Positions 15,824 through 25,010 of a DNA stretch of 48,175 nt are shown here, in pieces. The stretch is taken from positions 1-48,175 of the IMG/VR virus record IMGVR_UViG_3300047483_000164. One strand, given 5' to 3'. How positions within the stretch are numbered: the stretch's first letter is position 1; the number at the start of each line of letters is the position of its first letter. Source of the DNA: a virus. Made by a program: the position numbers and the translations under genes. Under the pieces are notes generated by a model that had not been told where the DNA came from, did not search any database, and saw only the letters and a list, made by a program, of their open reading frames with translations.

Positions 15824-17025
15824 AAGTTAATGACCTACAGCGTCAATTAGATGAAGGGTTCTTAGATAATTTAGTTTCTAAAGTAACTAGTATGGCCGGC
15901 GGCGATGGCCCAACTGGTATCATTCGTGCCTTGCGTGGTAGCAATGCGGCTTTGCGTAAGTTTGCAGATGCTATTACAAATACCACAAGACCGCGTGTTA
16001 TGCAACGTTTAGGTAATCAGCTAGCCCAAATCGATTCTGGTTCTGTACCTCTACCAGTAAAAATGATGTATCAGCAGACACTGGCGGCAGCTGATAAAGT
16101 TGCGGCTACTGATCAACTTCAAGTTGATATTGCACAAGTTGGCCCTACTATTAAATCCAATCGTGCTGACATTGAACGCTTAGTATTGTCAAGTAATGTT
16201 GGTGCTAACAACGAAATTAAATTATTGTTTGATGCTATTCTTGGTGGTACTGGTAGTGCTTCTATTGGCATGGAAGTTGAGCCTGCACTAAATGCTATAT
16301 CAATGATTGTAGCCGCTACAGTTATTTTTATCCAAACCCAACAAGAGGACGCTGAAACAGCAGAAGTTGATCCAGACGCATTAGAAAATTTTAAGACTGC
16401 AAGCGCACAACTTGACAAAGTTTTATTCTCACAACAAAGTCCTGATTTAAGATCATTGAATCCAAACGTTGATCTAAGAGACAACTTAGAAGAACTTGTG
16501 TTGATTAGCATGATTACAGGACAAACTGGTATTCAGAAAAAGTATTTGAATTTGTCTACAGAACAAATGCAAGCGATGCTAGCAAGCCCACCGTTGTTGG
16601 TAAGCAATCAAACACTAACAAGATTGCTATCTGGACATAGTTCTGATGTTGACCCTGCGGCAGTTAATTCAGTAGTTAATAAAGCCGAGGAGCTAATTGA
16701 AGAACAATTTAAAGCGTGGTTGCAGATTGCGGTAGCAGAACAGCCGCCAAGAGCAAAAGCATTTGAGATTTACAAAGAGTGGGCACGAGCTGTACATGCC
16801 AAAATTAAAAGTATGAATTTTGAACAGCAAGCAACGGCCCCTACAACTCCAGGTACAACTGTAAACACAGACGAGTTATTTGACAAGGCACACGATGAAG
16901 GCGAGAGAGCAAGACGAGCAGTTACAAAGACGCCAGCAGAAAGTGATGCCGCATTTGTTGCAAGACAAAACGCAGAATATACAAAGGCTCATGACGAGTA
17001 TTTGAGAGCGAATCCATTACCATGA
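15820..17025 (+). CDS. Probable virion protein, 401 aa
   Basis: Starts MKVNDLQRQLDEGFLDNLVSKV. Helical, Ala-rich, with one hydrophobic segment around ALNAISMIVAATVIFIQ (about residues 155-171) that could be membrane-inserted or buried. The C-terminal 60 residues are charged and repetitive in helices (KAHDEGERARRAV, KAHDEYLRA). It sits in a chain of four-base overlaps (ATGA) with both neighbours. Function unknown; location suggests head or injected protein. Confidence 0.7.
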   Translation: MKVNDLQRQLDEGFLDNLVSKVTSMAGGDGPTGIIRALRGSNAALRKFADAITNTTRPRVMQRLGNQLAQIDSGSVPLPVKMMYQQTLAAADKVAATDQLQVDIAQVGPTIKSNRADIERLVLSSNVGANNEIKLLFDAILGGTGSASIGMEVEPALNAISMIVAATVIFIQTQQEDAETAEVDPDALENFKTASAQLDKVLFSQQSPDLRSLNPNVDLRDNLEELVLISMITGQTGIQKKYLNLSTEQMQAMLASPPLLVSNQTLTRLLSGHSSDVDPAAVNSVVNKAEELIEEQFKAWLQIAVAEQPPRAKAFEIYKEWARAVHAKIKSMNFEQQATAPTTPGTTVNTDELFDKAHDEGERARRAVTKTPAESDAAFVARQNAEYTKAHDEYLRANPLP

Positions 17026-18212
17026 AAATATTCGAAGTAACACAAAATCATAAGCGTAAGCTCACCGAAGCAAAAGCTCGAATCGATCACCCAGAAGATA
17101 TCATGTTTGATGAAAACGGTATTGAAGGTGCTCAACGTGCGCTAACTGCACTAACACATGCGGCTCAGTCACATCATGACACAACAACGATCAAGTGGGA
17201 CGGTAGCCCGGCAGTTATCTTTGGCTGGCTAGATAAGAACACATTCATCGTAACAGACAAAGCAGGCATTGGTGCCAAGAAGTATGATGGTCGCCCAACA
17301 AGCGCAGAAGAAGTGTCTGCAATGATTTATAATCGTAAGCCAGACAGCCCGGGTCGTGCAGAATATGCCGCACACTTTGGTGGTATGTATGACTTGTTAA
17401 AACGTGCTACTCCTGTTAAGACAGCAGGCAAGATGTTCCAAGGTGATATGCTTTGGATGAAAGCACAAGACTTAACTATTGACGATGCGCGAGTAAATTT
17501 TAAACCAAACAAGGTTGAATATCACATTGACAAGACCAGTGAAGTTGGTAAGAAGATTGTTCGTAGCCGTGCTGGCATTGCAGTACATGGTATGTACGAC
17601 TCTGCTGATGAAGCCGCTTCTGCTACAGCCGAACCAACGCCAACATCTCCAGATGCAGTTGGTATTAAATCTGTTCCTGGCCTAGTAGTATTTGGCCCAT
17701 CAACTAACTTAACGCAAGAACACACTGTTAAATTACCTGCCGCAGACATTAAGAAAGTGCAAGCACTTATTAACAGTCCAGCAGCCGCTAAGATTGACGA
17801 CATGTTAGATCCGTTTGCCATTGGTGCATTAAAGATTTCTAACTTACCAGACATCTTCAAGAGCTTTGTTAACTTTAAAGCACGAAGCGGTCAGGAAATC
17901 ACAAACGGTAAAGCAGTTGCAAACGAGTTTATGGCTTGGCTAAAAGGTCCAAGCGGCTTGTCGGCTAACAAGCAAGCCAACGTCGAAGCACACATCAACC
18001 AATTTAAGGCTCCATTCCAGACAGCGTGGGATATCGTTGCTGGCATTACAGTTATCAAGCACAAAATTAAAGATCAACTAGACAAGCACGTTGGTGCTGA
18101 TACTAGCAGTGTACAAACAGGCGCAGGGCACGAAGGCTTTGTTTCAGCTACGCCACACGGCAAGATTAAATTAGTCAACCGCCCTGTGTTCATGAAAGAC
18201 AAGGACAAGTAA
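17022..18212 (+). CDS. Ligase-fold nucleotidyltransferase-like protein
   Basis: 396 residues. TTIKWDGSPAVIFG has the KxDG motif I of covalent nucleotidyltransferases, with the candidate Lys at 58. FQGDMLWM near 145 resembles motif III. Near the end, GHEGFVSATPHGKIKLVNR resembles motifs IV (EGFV) and V (KLV). The spacing is longer than in classical ligases, with a large insert between motifs III and IV. It is encoded in a late virion-type operon, not with replication genes. It could be an inactive ligase fold used structurally, or an RNA/DNA end-sealing or NMP-transfer enzyme. Confidence 0.6.
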   Translation: MKIFEVTQNHKRKLTEAKARIDHPEDIMFDENGIEGAQRALTALTHAAQSHHDTTTIKWDGSPAVIFGWLDKNTFIVTDKAGIGAKKYDGRPTSAEEVSAMIYNRKPDSPGRAEYAAHFGGMYDLLKRATPVKTAGKMFQGDMLWMKAQDLTIDDARVNFKPNKVEYHIDKTSEVGKKIVRSRAGIAVHGMYDSADEAASATAEPTPTSPDAVGIKSVPGLVVFGPSTNLTQEHTVKLPAADIKKVQALINSPAAAKIDDMLDPFAIGALKISNLPDIFKSFVNFKARSGQEITNGKAVANEFMAWLKGPSGLSANKQANVEAHINQFKAPFQTAWDIVAGITVIKHKIKDQLDKHVGADTSSVQTGAGHEGFVSATPHGKIKLVNRPVFMKDKDK

Positions 18213-18213
18213 T

Positions 18214-18990
18214 ATGGAAGACAATCAAGACAACAGTTTTAGTTTTATTCTTGAAAACTGTAACGAAAGCAAGATGTTTCGTAATACGCACCTTGGCCAG
18301 CTAACATTGCGTGACACAGTAGACAGCGTGTTTCTAAACATGCTAACTCTTTACATGTTAAGCAAGGAGTTTGAAACAGCACCTTTTGCCAAAGACTATG
18401 CACAACGTACTTTGGCATTTGGCAACTTCACTGCACCAAGAATCAGCGGCACAGACTTATACCAAGGCTTGCACATCTTGTTTAACCCAACAGGTGGCAC
18501 TGCCCAACAGCTAAAAGCACATGATCAGAACTTAGTACTAGCCAAACAGCTTCGTGCCAACACTAAATTAGTAAAGCAGTTCCTACATGGAATCGCCAAT
18601 GGCACATTAGATCGAATTACAGCAGTACGACTAATGTATAGATTGGAAGGCCAAATGGGTATTGATGTAAGCAATTACAAAAGTTTGCGTAGATTAATCA
18701 CAGACTGGGAAAACCTTACAACTCATCAGCGAGAACTATGCGTGACAAGATTATTACAATACTATCGCATAAGAGGTAAACGCAGTGAGCTATTACCAGT
18801 ATTAGATGTGTTGTCAAGAAACAAAGGTTACGAAATTACAGACGCAGGTAACGCAGAGCTTGCGGCGCTAGGCGCTGGAGCTATTGCTGGTTCTCGTTCA
18901 GGCGACGGCTTTTTAAAGAGCGTAGCCAAAGTAGGTGCTGCCGGATTGACAGGATACGCAATTGGTCGGGCCATTGCTACAATAAAATAA
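18214..18990 (+). CDS. Hypothetical late protein with glycine-zipper C-terminus
   Basis: 258 residues. Mostly helical, Leu-rich; the C-terminal 45 residues (ALGAGAIAGSRSGDGFLK followed by VGAAGLTGYAIGRAIATI) form a Gly-zipper hydrophobic pair typical of membrane-inserting proteins. In a phage late operon this suggests an ejected or membrane-contacting protein. Overlaps the next gene by one base (TAATG). Confidence 0.7.
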   Translation: MEDNQDNSFSFILENCNESKMFRNTHLGQLTLRDTVDSVFLNMLTLYMLSKEFETAPFAKDYAQRTLAFGNFTAPRISGTDLYQGLHILFNPTGGTAQQLKAHDQNLVLAKQLRANTKLVKQFLHGIANGTLDRITAVRLMYRLEGQMGIDVSNYKSLRRLITDWENLTTHQRELCVTRLLQYYRIRGKRSELLPVLDVLSRNKGYEITDAGNAELAALGAGAIAGSRSGDGFLKSVAKVGAAGLTGYAIGRAIATIK

Positions 18991-19418
18991 TGCAAAAAAG
19001 AGAAGATAAGAAATCCTGGATGATTCCCGGTGCGCACATGGGTGCTGATCCAGAGTTCTTTACAGCCTGGACACTGTATGACATTGGGCCAAGTAGCAAC
19101 AGCAGTCGTAGCAATTTGGCTACATTGATGAATATTATTGCAAGTCGTGGCCAGCCATTGCTTGCTGGAGTTGAGTGTATCGATCAACAGGACGTTAGCG
19201 ATAGCTTATTTGGAGAAAACATCAAAGGCATACATCGCGTATGGTGCCTAAAGTGGATCGCTGAACGTGTTGGCCAAATGACAGAAGAAACATTAACAGC
19301 TGATTCAGTTGGTAATACCGCAATTACAGGCCTAACTGAAACAGCCGCATTAGATGGCAAGCTCATTACATCTGGTCCCGACAAAAATACGTTTTACATC
19401 CGACACGATTCTTTCTAA
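18990..19418 (+). CDS. Hypothetical late protein, 142 aa
   Basis: Coupled to the upstream gene by TAATG. It begins MQKREDKKSWMIPGAHMGAD and has no recognisable domain, signal peptide or membrane segment. Terminates just before a CTAAATA element. Function unknown. Confidence 0.7.
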   Translation: MQKREDKKSWMIPGAHMGADPEFFTAWTLYDIGPSSNSSRSNLATLMNIIASRGQPLLAGVECIDQQDVSDSLFGENIKGIHRVWCLKWIAERVGQMTEETLTADSVGNTAITGLTETAALDGKLITSGPDKNTFYIRHDSF

Positions 19419-19423
19419 TCGTG

Positions 19424-19522
19424 CTAAATATAACTATATAAACAATCGTTGTAATCACTCACCTAGGCTCATTTTTACTCACAACTTTACTTACAGACTC
19501 GAGTCATGTGAGTAGTTTTTTT
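19424..19522 (+). ncRNA. Candidate small RNA or structured leader
   Basis: CTAAATA at 19424-19430 would start a transcript near 19436. A TACTCAC / GTGAGTA stem (19476-19482 with 19508-19514) followed by seven T residues could end it near 19522, giving a roughly 85-nt RNA. If the hairpin is leaky it is the leader of the gene at 19537. No coding potential seen. Confidence 0.35.
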
Positions 19523-19536
19523 ACGGGATAGCTAAA

Positions 19537-19833
19537 ATGGCAGCCGATAGACCGATTACAGAGCAGACTAGCTTAGAGCTACACGTAGAATTGTGTGCTG
19601 AGCGTTATAAGCGTTTAGAAGAAAAGATTGGATTCGTTGAAGATCGATTAGATCAGATCCATACAGATTTTGCGTCATTTAAGACGGATAATCAAAAAAA
19701 TCTTAGCGAAATTAAGACTTTATTAAGTAACGCTAAAGATGAAAAGTTTAAAATTATGGTCACATCTACTGCAACAGTTGTTGTGGGCCTGTTGGCAATG
19801 CTAGGGTATGTGATTACACACCTTCCAAAATAA
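19537..19833 (+). CDS. Holin-like coiled-coil membrane protein
   Basis: 98 residues: a coiled coil in the first 70 residues (RYKRLEEKIGFVEDRLDQI) followed by a single transmembrane helix (MVTSTATVVVGLLAMLGYV) and a very short tail. This is the layout of XhlA-type hemolysin/holin accessory proteins. The position after a terminator-like hairpin and among late genes fits a lysis role, but a membrane-anchored scaffold is possible. Confidence 0.6.
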   Translation: MAADRPITEQTSLELHVELCAERYKRLEEKIGFVEDRLDQIHTDFASFKTDNQKNLSEIKTLLSNAKDEKFKIMVTSTATVVVGLLAMLGYVITHLPK

Positions 19834-19834
19834 C

Positions 19835-20110
19835 ATGCAAATCGTTGTCGAAGCTAAAATAGTATGGGCCCGTTCTGGTAAACGAATTAAACGTAAAGTT
19901 CGTTGCACAACCGGAGTTAAAAAAGGGCGAGTCGTTAGCGCGGCAAGTACATGTAGCAAACGTATTGACATCAAAAAGCGTATCAGATTTAAACGCTTAA
20001 AAGCTAAATTCAAAACCAGATTCAAAATGCGAAGCCGCAGAACTAAAAAGTTCAATCAAGTCAGCAGACGTGTGGCTAGAATGAACAAAATGAGCAAGCC
20101 AAAACACTAA
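19835..20110 (+). CDS. Highly basic protein, 91 aa
   Basis: More than a third of the residues are Lys or Arg. Starts MQIVVEAKIVWARSGKRIKR; VRCTTGVKKGRVVSAASTCS resembles a motif of a conserved small protein of T4-like cyanophages. It is probably a nucleic-acid-binding head or core protein. It begins 2 nt after the preceding stop without a clear ribosome site. Confidence 0.65.
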   Translation: MQIVVEAKIVWARSGKRIKRKVRCTTGVKKGRVVSAASTCSKRIDIKKRIRFKRLKAKFKTRFKMRSRRTKKFNQVSRRVARMNKMSKPKH

Positions 20111-20113
20111 ATA
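20107..20113 (+). promoter_or_regulatory. T4-type late promoter CTAAATA
   Basis: Overlaps the stop of the basic protein; followed 17 nt later by the ATG at 20131 with GGAGA in between, so this transcript has a normal ribosome site. Confidence 0.6.
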
Positions 20114-20130
20114 AAGTATCGGAGACCATT

Positions 20131-20760
20131 ATGAAATTTAATGATATTACAACAACAACTACGCCAGCACAGGCAGCTCGTCGTGCGTTGCGTAAGGAAA
20201 GCATTGACGTTAAGCCACTAGGCGGACGCATGTTACGTGAACAACTAGAGCGTGTTCAATCAGAAATCGATACTTTAGCAAGCCGTGGTGGTGCAGAGTA
20301 TACTCGTGCAATTTTGCAACGTGAAGTATACGAAGAAATGGCCAACGTAGATCCAGTTTTATTTGAAGGCGAATTAGACGATGCTGATTTAGATCAAGCA
20401 GAAGTTATTATTGCCGCACGTTCAATGAACAAAGACTTCCAAGGTATGATCGAAGACGTAGCAGACATGCTAGGTAAAGACATGATCACATTGGTTGATC
20501 AAATCAAAGCTCGTTTCGGCGATGCAACAGGCGAGCAATACGTACAAACAGTTAAGGGCGCATTAGAAGAAGCCATTAACATGTTAATGCAAACTAAAGA
20601 CACGCTTGATTCAGCTATCACTAGCTTAACAAGCCCAGGCGATGCTTTACCAGCCTCTTTGCCAGGTGAAGAAGCTGGCGGCGAAGCTCCAATTTTCCCA
20701 AGTAGTGCAGGCCCAGAAGAAGAACCAACTGGCAGGGAGATGAAGAGTGATATTGCTTGA
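20131..20760 (+). CDS. Probable virion/scaffold protein, 209 aa
   Basis: Begins MKFNDITTTTTPAQAARRAL, then long acidic helices, ending in a Pro/Gly/Glu-rich disordered tail (GEEAGGEAPIFPSSAGPEEE). The acidic helical body with a disordered tail is typical of scaffold or core proteins, though no family is recognised. The next gene starts inside its last codons. Confidence 0.6.
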   Translation: MKFNDITTTTTPAQAARRALRKESIDVKPLGGRMLREQLERVQSEIDTLASRGGAEYTRAILQREVYEEMANVDPVLFEGELDDADLDQAEVIIAARSMNKDFQGMIEDVADMLGKDMITLVDQIKARFGDATGEQYVQTVKGALEEAINMLMQTKDTLDSAITSLTSPGDALPASLPGEEAGGEAPIFPSSAGPEEEPTGREMKSDIA

Positions 20761-21088
20761 ACTATCTAGTGTAGATCAAAGTTTTGCCAACGCTGTCAAG
20801 ATGCTCTTAATTAAGAGTCAAAACGATGGCGTAGCAACCTTGCCTATGCAAGAGTTAGTACAACGTCTTAATAAGATGGGATTTAGCGCATCAAATCAAA
20901 TTGATGCTATCCGTGGTCTAATCGCAACATTCAAAGCAAAAAACAACGACTTGGTCGCCGATGTTAGCAATGATAAAATTATGATGACCACAGTTCCTAA
21001 TGCAGACACAGTTGATCAAGCAGAACAGAACAAAGAAATTGTAGGCAAGGATGCAATTGCACAAGCTAAAAAGGATTTAGGACTATGA
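20747..21088 (+). CDS. Hypothetical late protein, 113 aa (GTG start)
   Basis: GTG start supported by GGGAGA 6 nt upstream; overlaps the previous gene by 14 bases. It starts MILLELSSVDQSFANAVKML, then LNKMGFSASNQIDAIRGLIATF. A helix-turn-helix or small winged-helix fold is possible. Overlaps the next ATG (ATGA). Function unknown. Confidence 0.7.
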   Translation: MILLELSSVDQSFANAVKMLLIKSQNDGVATLPMQELVQRLNKMGFSASNQIDAIRGLIATFKAKNNDLVADVSNDKIMMTTVPNADTVDQAEQNKEIVGKDAIAQAKKDLGL

Positions 21089-21432
21089 GCCGCGTAATGT
21101 TAACTGCATCAGAAGCACGTTTAAAATCACTACAAGATATTTTTGTTTTAAGAGAAATCCGTGACTTAGAAGAAGAAGTTATTTTGGCGGCGGCAGATGG
21201 CGCAGTTGAAGTAACAGTATCAACTACAAGCACAATGGCAAAGAATCCAACTGACACTGGTTATGCATTAGCAACCGAGTACTACAATACTTGGACCGGT
21301 GTCAATGATAGCCGCCAATTAAGACTTCAAATGGCTAAAGTGATCCAGTATTTTACAGATCTTGGATACACAATCGAACGCCAAATTAACCCAACTAGCC
21401 AAACCACTTTCCAGTGGGTAATCGCCTGGTAA
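21085..21432 (+). CDS. Conserved late hypothetical protein, 115 aa
   Basis: ATGA overlap with upstream gene. Ends in a beta hairpin region, GYTIERQINPTSQTTFQWVI. Compact alpha/beta protein, no motif recognised. The last gene of the 15.5-21.4 kb late operon; an early-type promoter follows directly. Confidence 0.7.
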   Translation: MSRVMLTASEARLKSLQDIFVLREIRDLEEEVILAAADGAVEVTVSTTSTMAKNPTDTGYALATEYYNTWTGVNDSRQLRLQMAKVIQYFTDLGYTIERQINPTSQTTFQWVIAW

Positions 21433-21435
21433 TCA

Positions 21436-21464
21436 TTGACTTATTATATACGCTTGTGTATAAT
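21436..21464 (+). promoter_or_regulatory. Sigma70-type promoter
   Basis: TTGACT, 17-bp spacer, TATAAT. The -10 ends 2 nt before ATG 21467 and 8 nt before ATG 21473, so the exonuclease mRNA would have essentially no leader. Confidence 0.85.
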
Positions 21465-21472
21465 AAATGACA

Positions 21473-22156
21473 ATGATAAATTTTAACCCCAAATACAACT
21501 ACCAACCATTAAATCGAATAGACGGCGCAAGTCGTCTATACGAAACTCCAGATGGATCACGAGTACCTAGCGTTACTACAATTCTAGACAAAACTAAATC
21601 CGAAGAATCTAAACAAGCTCTTGCAAATTGGCGTAAGAGCGTCGGGGAACAAAAAGCCCGAGAGATTACAACCGAAGCCGCTAGCCGTGGCACTCGTATG
21701 CACAAGTGGCTTGAGAACTATGTGCTAACTGGAGATGCTGGCACACCTGGCACAAATCCATACTCCATCCAAAGTCACAAAATGGCACAGACCATTATTA
21801 GCGAAGGCCTAGTGAATTGCAACGAAGTATGGGGCACCGAAGTCCAACTGTACTGCCCGGGCTTGTATGCAGGTACAACTGACTTGGTTGGAGTCCACAG
21901 TGGCGAAGATGCCATCATGGACCATAAGCAAACCAACAAGCCCAAGAAGCGTGAATGGATTGACGATTACTTTATTCAAACCACGGCATACGCACTAGCA
22001 CACAACGAAGTATGGGGCACTCGGATTCGCAAAGGTGTAATCTTTATGTGCTCGGCAGACAACATCTATCAGGAATTTATCGTAGAAGGTGCAGACTTTG
22101 ATCGCTATACAGATCTATGGCTTCGTCGAGTAGAACAGTACTATAAACTAGCATAA
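21473..22156 (+). CDS. PD-(D/E)XK exonuclease (Cas4/RecB-like)
   Basis: 227 residues from the second ATG (MINFNPKYNYQPL). The nuclease core is visible: RGTRMHKWLENY (helix with Glu), CPGLYAGTTDLVGVH with the catalytic Asp, and DAIMDHKQTNK with the D-x-K pair, followed by QTTAYALAHNE (the QxxxY helix of the RecB clade). It likely processes DNA ends. It is driven by its own consensus early promoter, between late and nucleotide-metabolism genes. Confidence 0.88.
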   Translation: MINFNPKYNYQPLNRIDGASRLYETPDGSRVPSVTTILDKTKSEESKQALANWRKSVGEQKAREITTEAASRGTRMHKWLENYVLTGDAGTPGTNPYSIQSHKMAQTIISEGLVNCNEVWGTEVQLYCPGLYAGTTDLVGVHSGEDAIMDHKQTNKPKKREWIDDYFIQTTAYALAHNEVWGTRIRKGVIFMCSADNIYQEFIVEGADFDRYTDLWLRRVEQYYKLA

Positions 22157-22159
22157 GTA
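22153..22159 (+). promoter_or_regulatory. Late-type promoter ATAAGTA
   Basis: ATAAGTA overlapping the exonuclease stop, followed by 4 nt (TCGC) and the GTG at 22164; the geometry matches the other leaderless late starts. Confidence 0.5.
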
Positions 22160-22163
22160 TCGC

Positions 22164-22610
22164 GTGGAACATAGAAACTTAGAACATTGGTTTACTGACA
22201 AACAAGGTAGACTGGCAGCATGGAGAGACTGGAGACTAAGTCTTTCAAATCTTGATACTAACTCTGCATATCAAGAAGTAGCAACCTGGTGGAAATTTGT
22301 CCCAATGGTTACTAAAACATTCGATCCCTGGAGACAAGAAACTTGGCCAGACCCATGGGCATTAATTGGGTCGGGTTCATTCTGTCCCAGCGCACAAGGA
22401 CTTGGTATGTTTTACAGCATGGTGCTAGCCAAAATTGATTGTGAGCTTATGTTAGCCATAATCGACGAAACACCCCGCTTGTTGGTAATACTTCCTAACA
22501 AAAAACTGTTAAATTATTATGACGGTGAAGTACTCGACATCGACGAAGCAAAAATGCAAATTCTACAAACATGGGGCCCTAGCGACCTCGCTAACCTAGT
22601 TAAAGTATAA
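22164..22610 (+). CDS. Hypothetical protein, 148 aa (GTG start)
   Basis: Trp-rich protein (MEHRNLEHWFTDKQGRLAAW, WWKFVPMV, WPDPWALI). The GTG start lies 4 nt after a late-type element. A second half of alpha/beta character (LLVILPNKKLLNYYDGEVL). No domain recognised. Confidence 0.65.
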   Translation: MEHRNLEHWFTDKQGRLAAWRDWRLSLSNLDTNSAYQEVATWWKFVPMVTKTFDPWRQETWPDPWALIGSGSFCPSAQGLGMFYSMVLAKIDCELMLAIIDETPRLLVILPNKKLLNYYDGEVLDIDEAKMQILQTWGPSDLANLVKV

Positions 22611-22691
22611 AGATATTGCGCCATGGTTCCTGGTTAAGTATGAACTTACTGCACCAAGACAGCGCACACAAAAATTGGATTAAAGGAAAAT

Positions 22692-24998
22692 ATGAGCAAA
22701 TCAACAATTAACGTAATTAAAAGAGACGGGCGCAAAGAGCCGTTGGACATTAACAAAATCCACTTGATGGTAGAAGAAGCATGTGAAGGTCTTGCCGGAG
22801 TTAGTGTAAGCCAAATCGAAATGAACGCAGACTTGCAGTTCAACGATGGCATCACTACTGGCGACATCCAGGAGATTCTTGTACGTAGTGCAAGTGACTT
22901 AGTTAGTTTAGAAAAGCCAAACTATCAATTTGCAGCCGCACGTTTATTGCTATACGGTCTTCGTAAAATCGTATTCGGGCAATTTGATTACATTCCATTG
23001 TATGACCTAGTAAAGAAAAACGTAGCCGCAGGTGTGTACGATGCCGAATTGCTTGAGCAATACACTGAAGCAGAATGGCGCCAACTTGATGTTTATATCA
23101 ACCACCAACGTGACTTGGACTTTACATACGCAGGCATGCGTCAAGTAGTAGACAAGTATCTTGTACAAGATCGTAGCAATGGACACATCTACGAAACACC
23201 GCAATACATGTACATGATGATTGCCGCTACATTGTTTGCAACATACCCAGCTGACAAGAGACTAAGCTACATTCGTCGTTACTACGATGCGATCTCTACA
23301 TTCAAGATTAACATTCCTACACCTGTAATGTCAGGTGTACGTACTCCTATTCGTCAGTTTGCATCTTGCGTATTAGTTGACGTTGACGATACACTTCCAA
23401 GCATCTTTAACAGTGCTTCTGCCGTTGGTTATTACATTGCCCAACGTGCTGGTATTGGTTTGAACGTTGGCCGTATTCGTGCCATCAACTCTAAGATTCG
23501 TGGCGGCGAAGTTGCACACACTGGTGTTATTCCATTCTTGAAAGTGTATGAAAGTGTTGTGCGTTCATGCACACAAAACGGTGTCCGTGGCGGCAGTGCT
23601 ACAGTTCACTTTCCAATCTGGCACAAAGAGATTGGTGACGTTATTGTTTTAAAGAACAACAAAGGCACCGAAGACAATCGTGTGCGCAAGTTAGACTACT
23701 CAATTCAATTGAGCAAGATTTTCTACGAACGTTTACTTGCCGACGGCGACATTACACTATTCTCACCGCATGACGTTCCAGGCTTGTACGAAGCATTTGG
23801 TAACAATGAAGTGTTTGACGAGTTGTATGTCAAGTACGAAAAGGATCCTTCAATCTCTAAGAAGACTGTCAAGGCCATGGCCTTGTTTGGAGAATTGCTA
23901 AAGGAACGTGCCGAAACAGGTCGCATCTATATCATGAACATTGACCACTGCAACAGTCACAGCAGTTTTACAGACATGGTGCGTATGAGCAACTTGTGCC
24001 AAGAGATTACATTGCCAACAGACCCTATCCAAACACTAGATGATAAGGAAGGCGAAATTGCTCTTTGCATTTTAAGTGCTATCAACGTTGGTAATGTACG
24101 CGAGTTAGATGACTTAAAGAACTTGACTGAACTTGCTGTTCGTGCATTGGATCAAATCATTGACTACCAACGCTACCCAGTTATTGCCGCAGAGATTTCT
24201 ACTAAGGCTCGTCGTAGTCTTGGTATTGGGTATATTGGCCTTGCACACTATCTTGCCAAGAAGGGTTTGAAGTACTCTGATGTTGAAGCCGCTCAATCAG
24301 TTAACCGTTTAACTGAAGCGTTCCAATATTACTTGATCAAAGCCAGCGTTGAACTTGCAAAAGAAAAAGGTCGTTGCGAATACTTTGACCGTACAAAGTA
24401 TGCACAAGGTATCTTGCCTATTGACACATACAAGCGTGATGTTGACGAGTTCCTAGGAACAGACTTGCACTACGATTGGGAATTGTTGCGTCGCGAAGTT
24501 GCCGAACATGGCATGCGTCACAGTACACTAAGCGCACAAATGCCAAGCGAATCAAGTTCAGTTGCTAGTAACGAAACAAATGGTATTGAGCCACCACGTG
24601 CGGCAATGAGCACTAAGAAGTCCAAGAAAGGTCCGTTGAAACAAATCGTTCCACAGTACGGTAGCTTAAAGAACAACTACTCTTACTTGTATGAAGATGG
24701 TGTTCAAGATGGTTATGTCAAGATTGTAGCCGCGATGCAAAAATACTTTGACCAAGCTATTTCGGGTAACTGGAGTTACAATCCCAAGCACTATCCAAAC
24801 AACGAAGTGCCAATGAGTATCATGTTCCGTGACTTGTTGACAACTTACAAGTTGGGTTGGAAGACTTCGTACTACCATAACACATACGATATGAAAGGTG
24901 AGGACGAAGATACACTTGACACTACAGCCGCACCTATGTTACAATTACAACAAGTAAATGATGACGACTCAGAGGCTTGCGAAGCCTGTACAATTTAA
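22692..24998 (+). CDS. nrdA: Class Ia ribonucleotide reductase, alpha subunit
   Basis: 768 residues. The N-terminal ATP-cone starts INVIKRDGRKEPLDINKI. Catalytic residues are visible: C226 in ASCVLVD, NLCQEI (Asn-Cys-Glu), and the C-terminal shuttle pair CEACTI. Reduces ribonucleotides to dNTPs with NrdB. Good AAAGG ribosome site; nrdB follows after 12 nt. A full-length allosteric cone suggests it is still regulated by ATP/dATP. Confidence 0.96.
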   Translation: MSKSTINVIKRDGRKEPLDINKIHLMVEEACEGLAGVSVSQIEMNADLQFNDGITTGDIQEILVRSASDLVSLEKPNYQFAAARLLLYGLRKIVFGQFDYIPLYDLVKKNVAAGVYDAELLEQYTEAEWRQLDVYINHQRDLDFTYAGMRQVVDKYLVQDRSNGHIYETPQYMYMMIAATLFATYPADKRLSYIRRYYDAISTFKINIPTPVMSGVRTPIRQFASCVLVDVDDTLPSIFNSASAVGYYIAQRAGIGLNVGRIRAINSKIRGGEVAHTGVIPFLKVYESVVRSCTQNGVRGGSATVHFPIWHKEIGDVIVLKNNKGTEDNRVRKLDYSIQLSKIFYERLLADGDITLFSPHDVPGLYEAFGNNEVFDELYVKYEKDPSISKKTVKAMALFGELLKERAETGRIYIMNIDHCNSHSSFTDMVRMSNLCQEITLPTDPIQTLDDKEGEIALCILSAINVGNVRELDDLKNLTELAVRALDQIIDYQRYPVIAAEISTKARRSLGIGYIGLAHYLAKKGLKYSDVEAAQSVNRLTEAFQYYLIKASVELAKEKGRCEYFDRTKYAQGILPIDTYKRDVDEFLGTDLHYDWELLRREVAEHGMRHSTLSAQMPSESSSVASNETNGIEPPRAAMSTKKSKKGPLKQIVPQYGSLKNNYSYLYEDGVQDGYVKIVAAMQKYFDQAISGNWSYNPKHYPNNEVPMSIMFRDLLTTYKLGWKTSYYHNTYDMKGEDEDTLDTTAAPMLQLQQVNDDDSEACEACTI

Positions 24999-25010
24999 GG
25001 AAACAAGAAA

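Noticed and set aside
22639-22710. 23-codon frame overlapping the nrdA start
   Set aside because: No ribosome site and no attenuator-like hairpins; too short to support.
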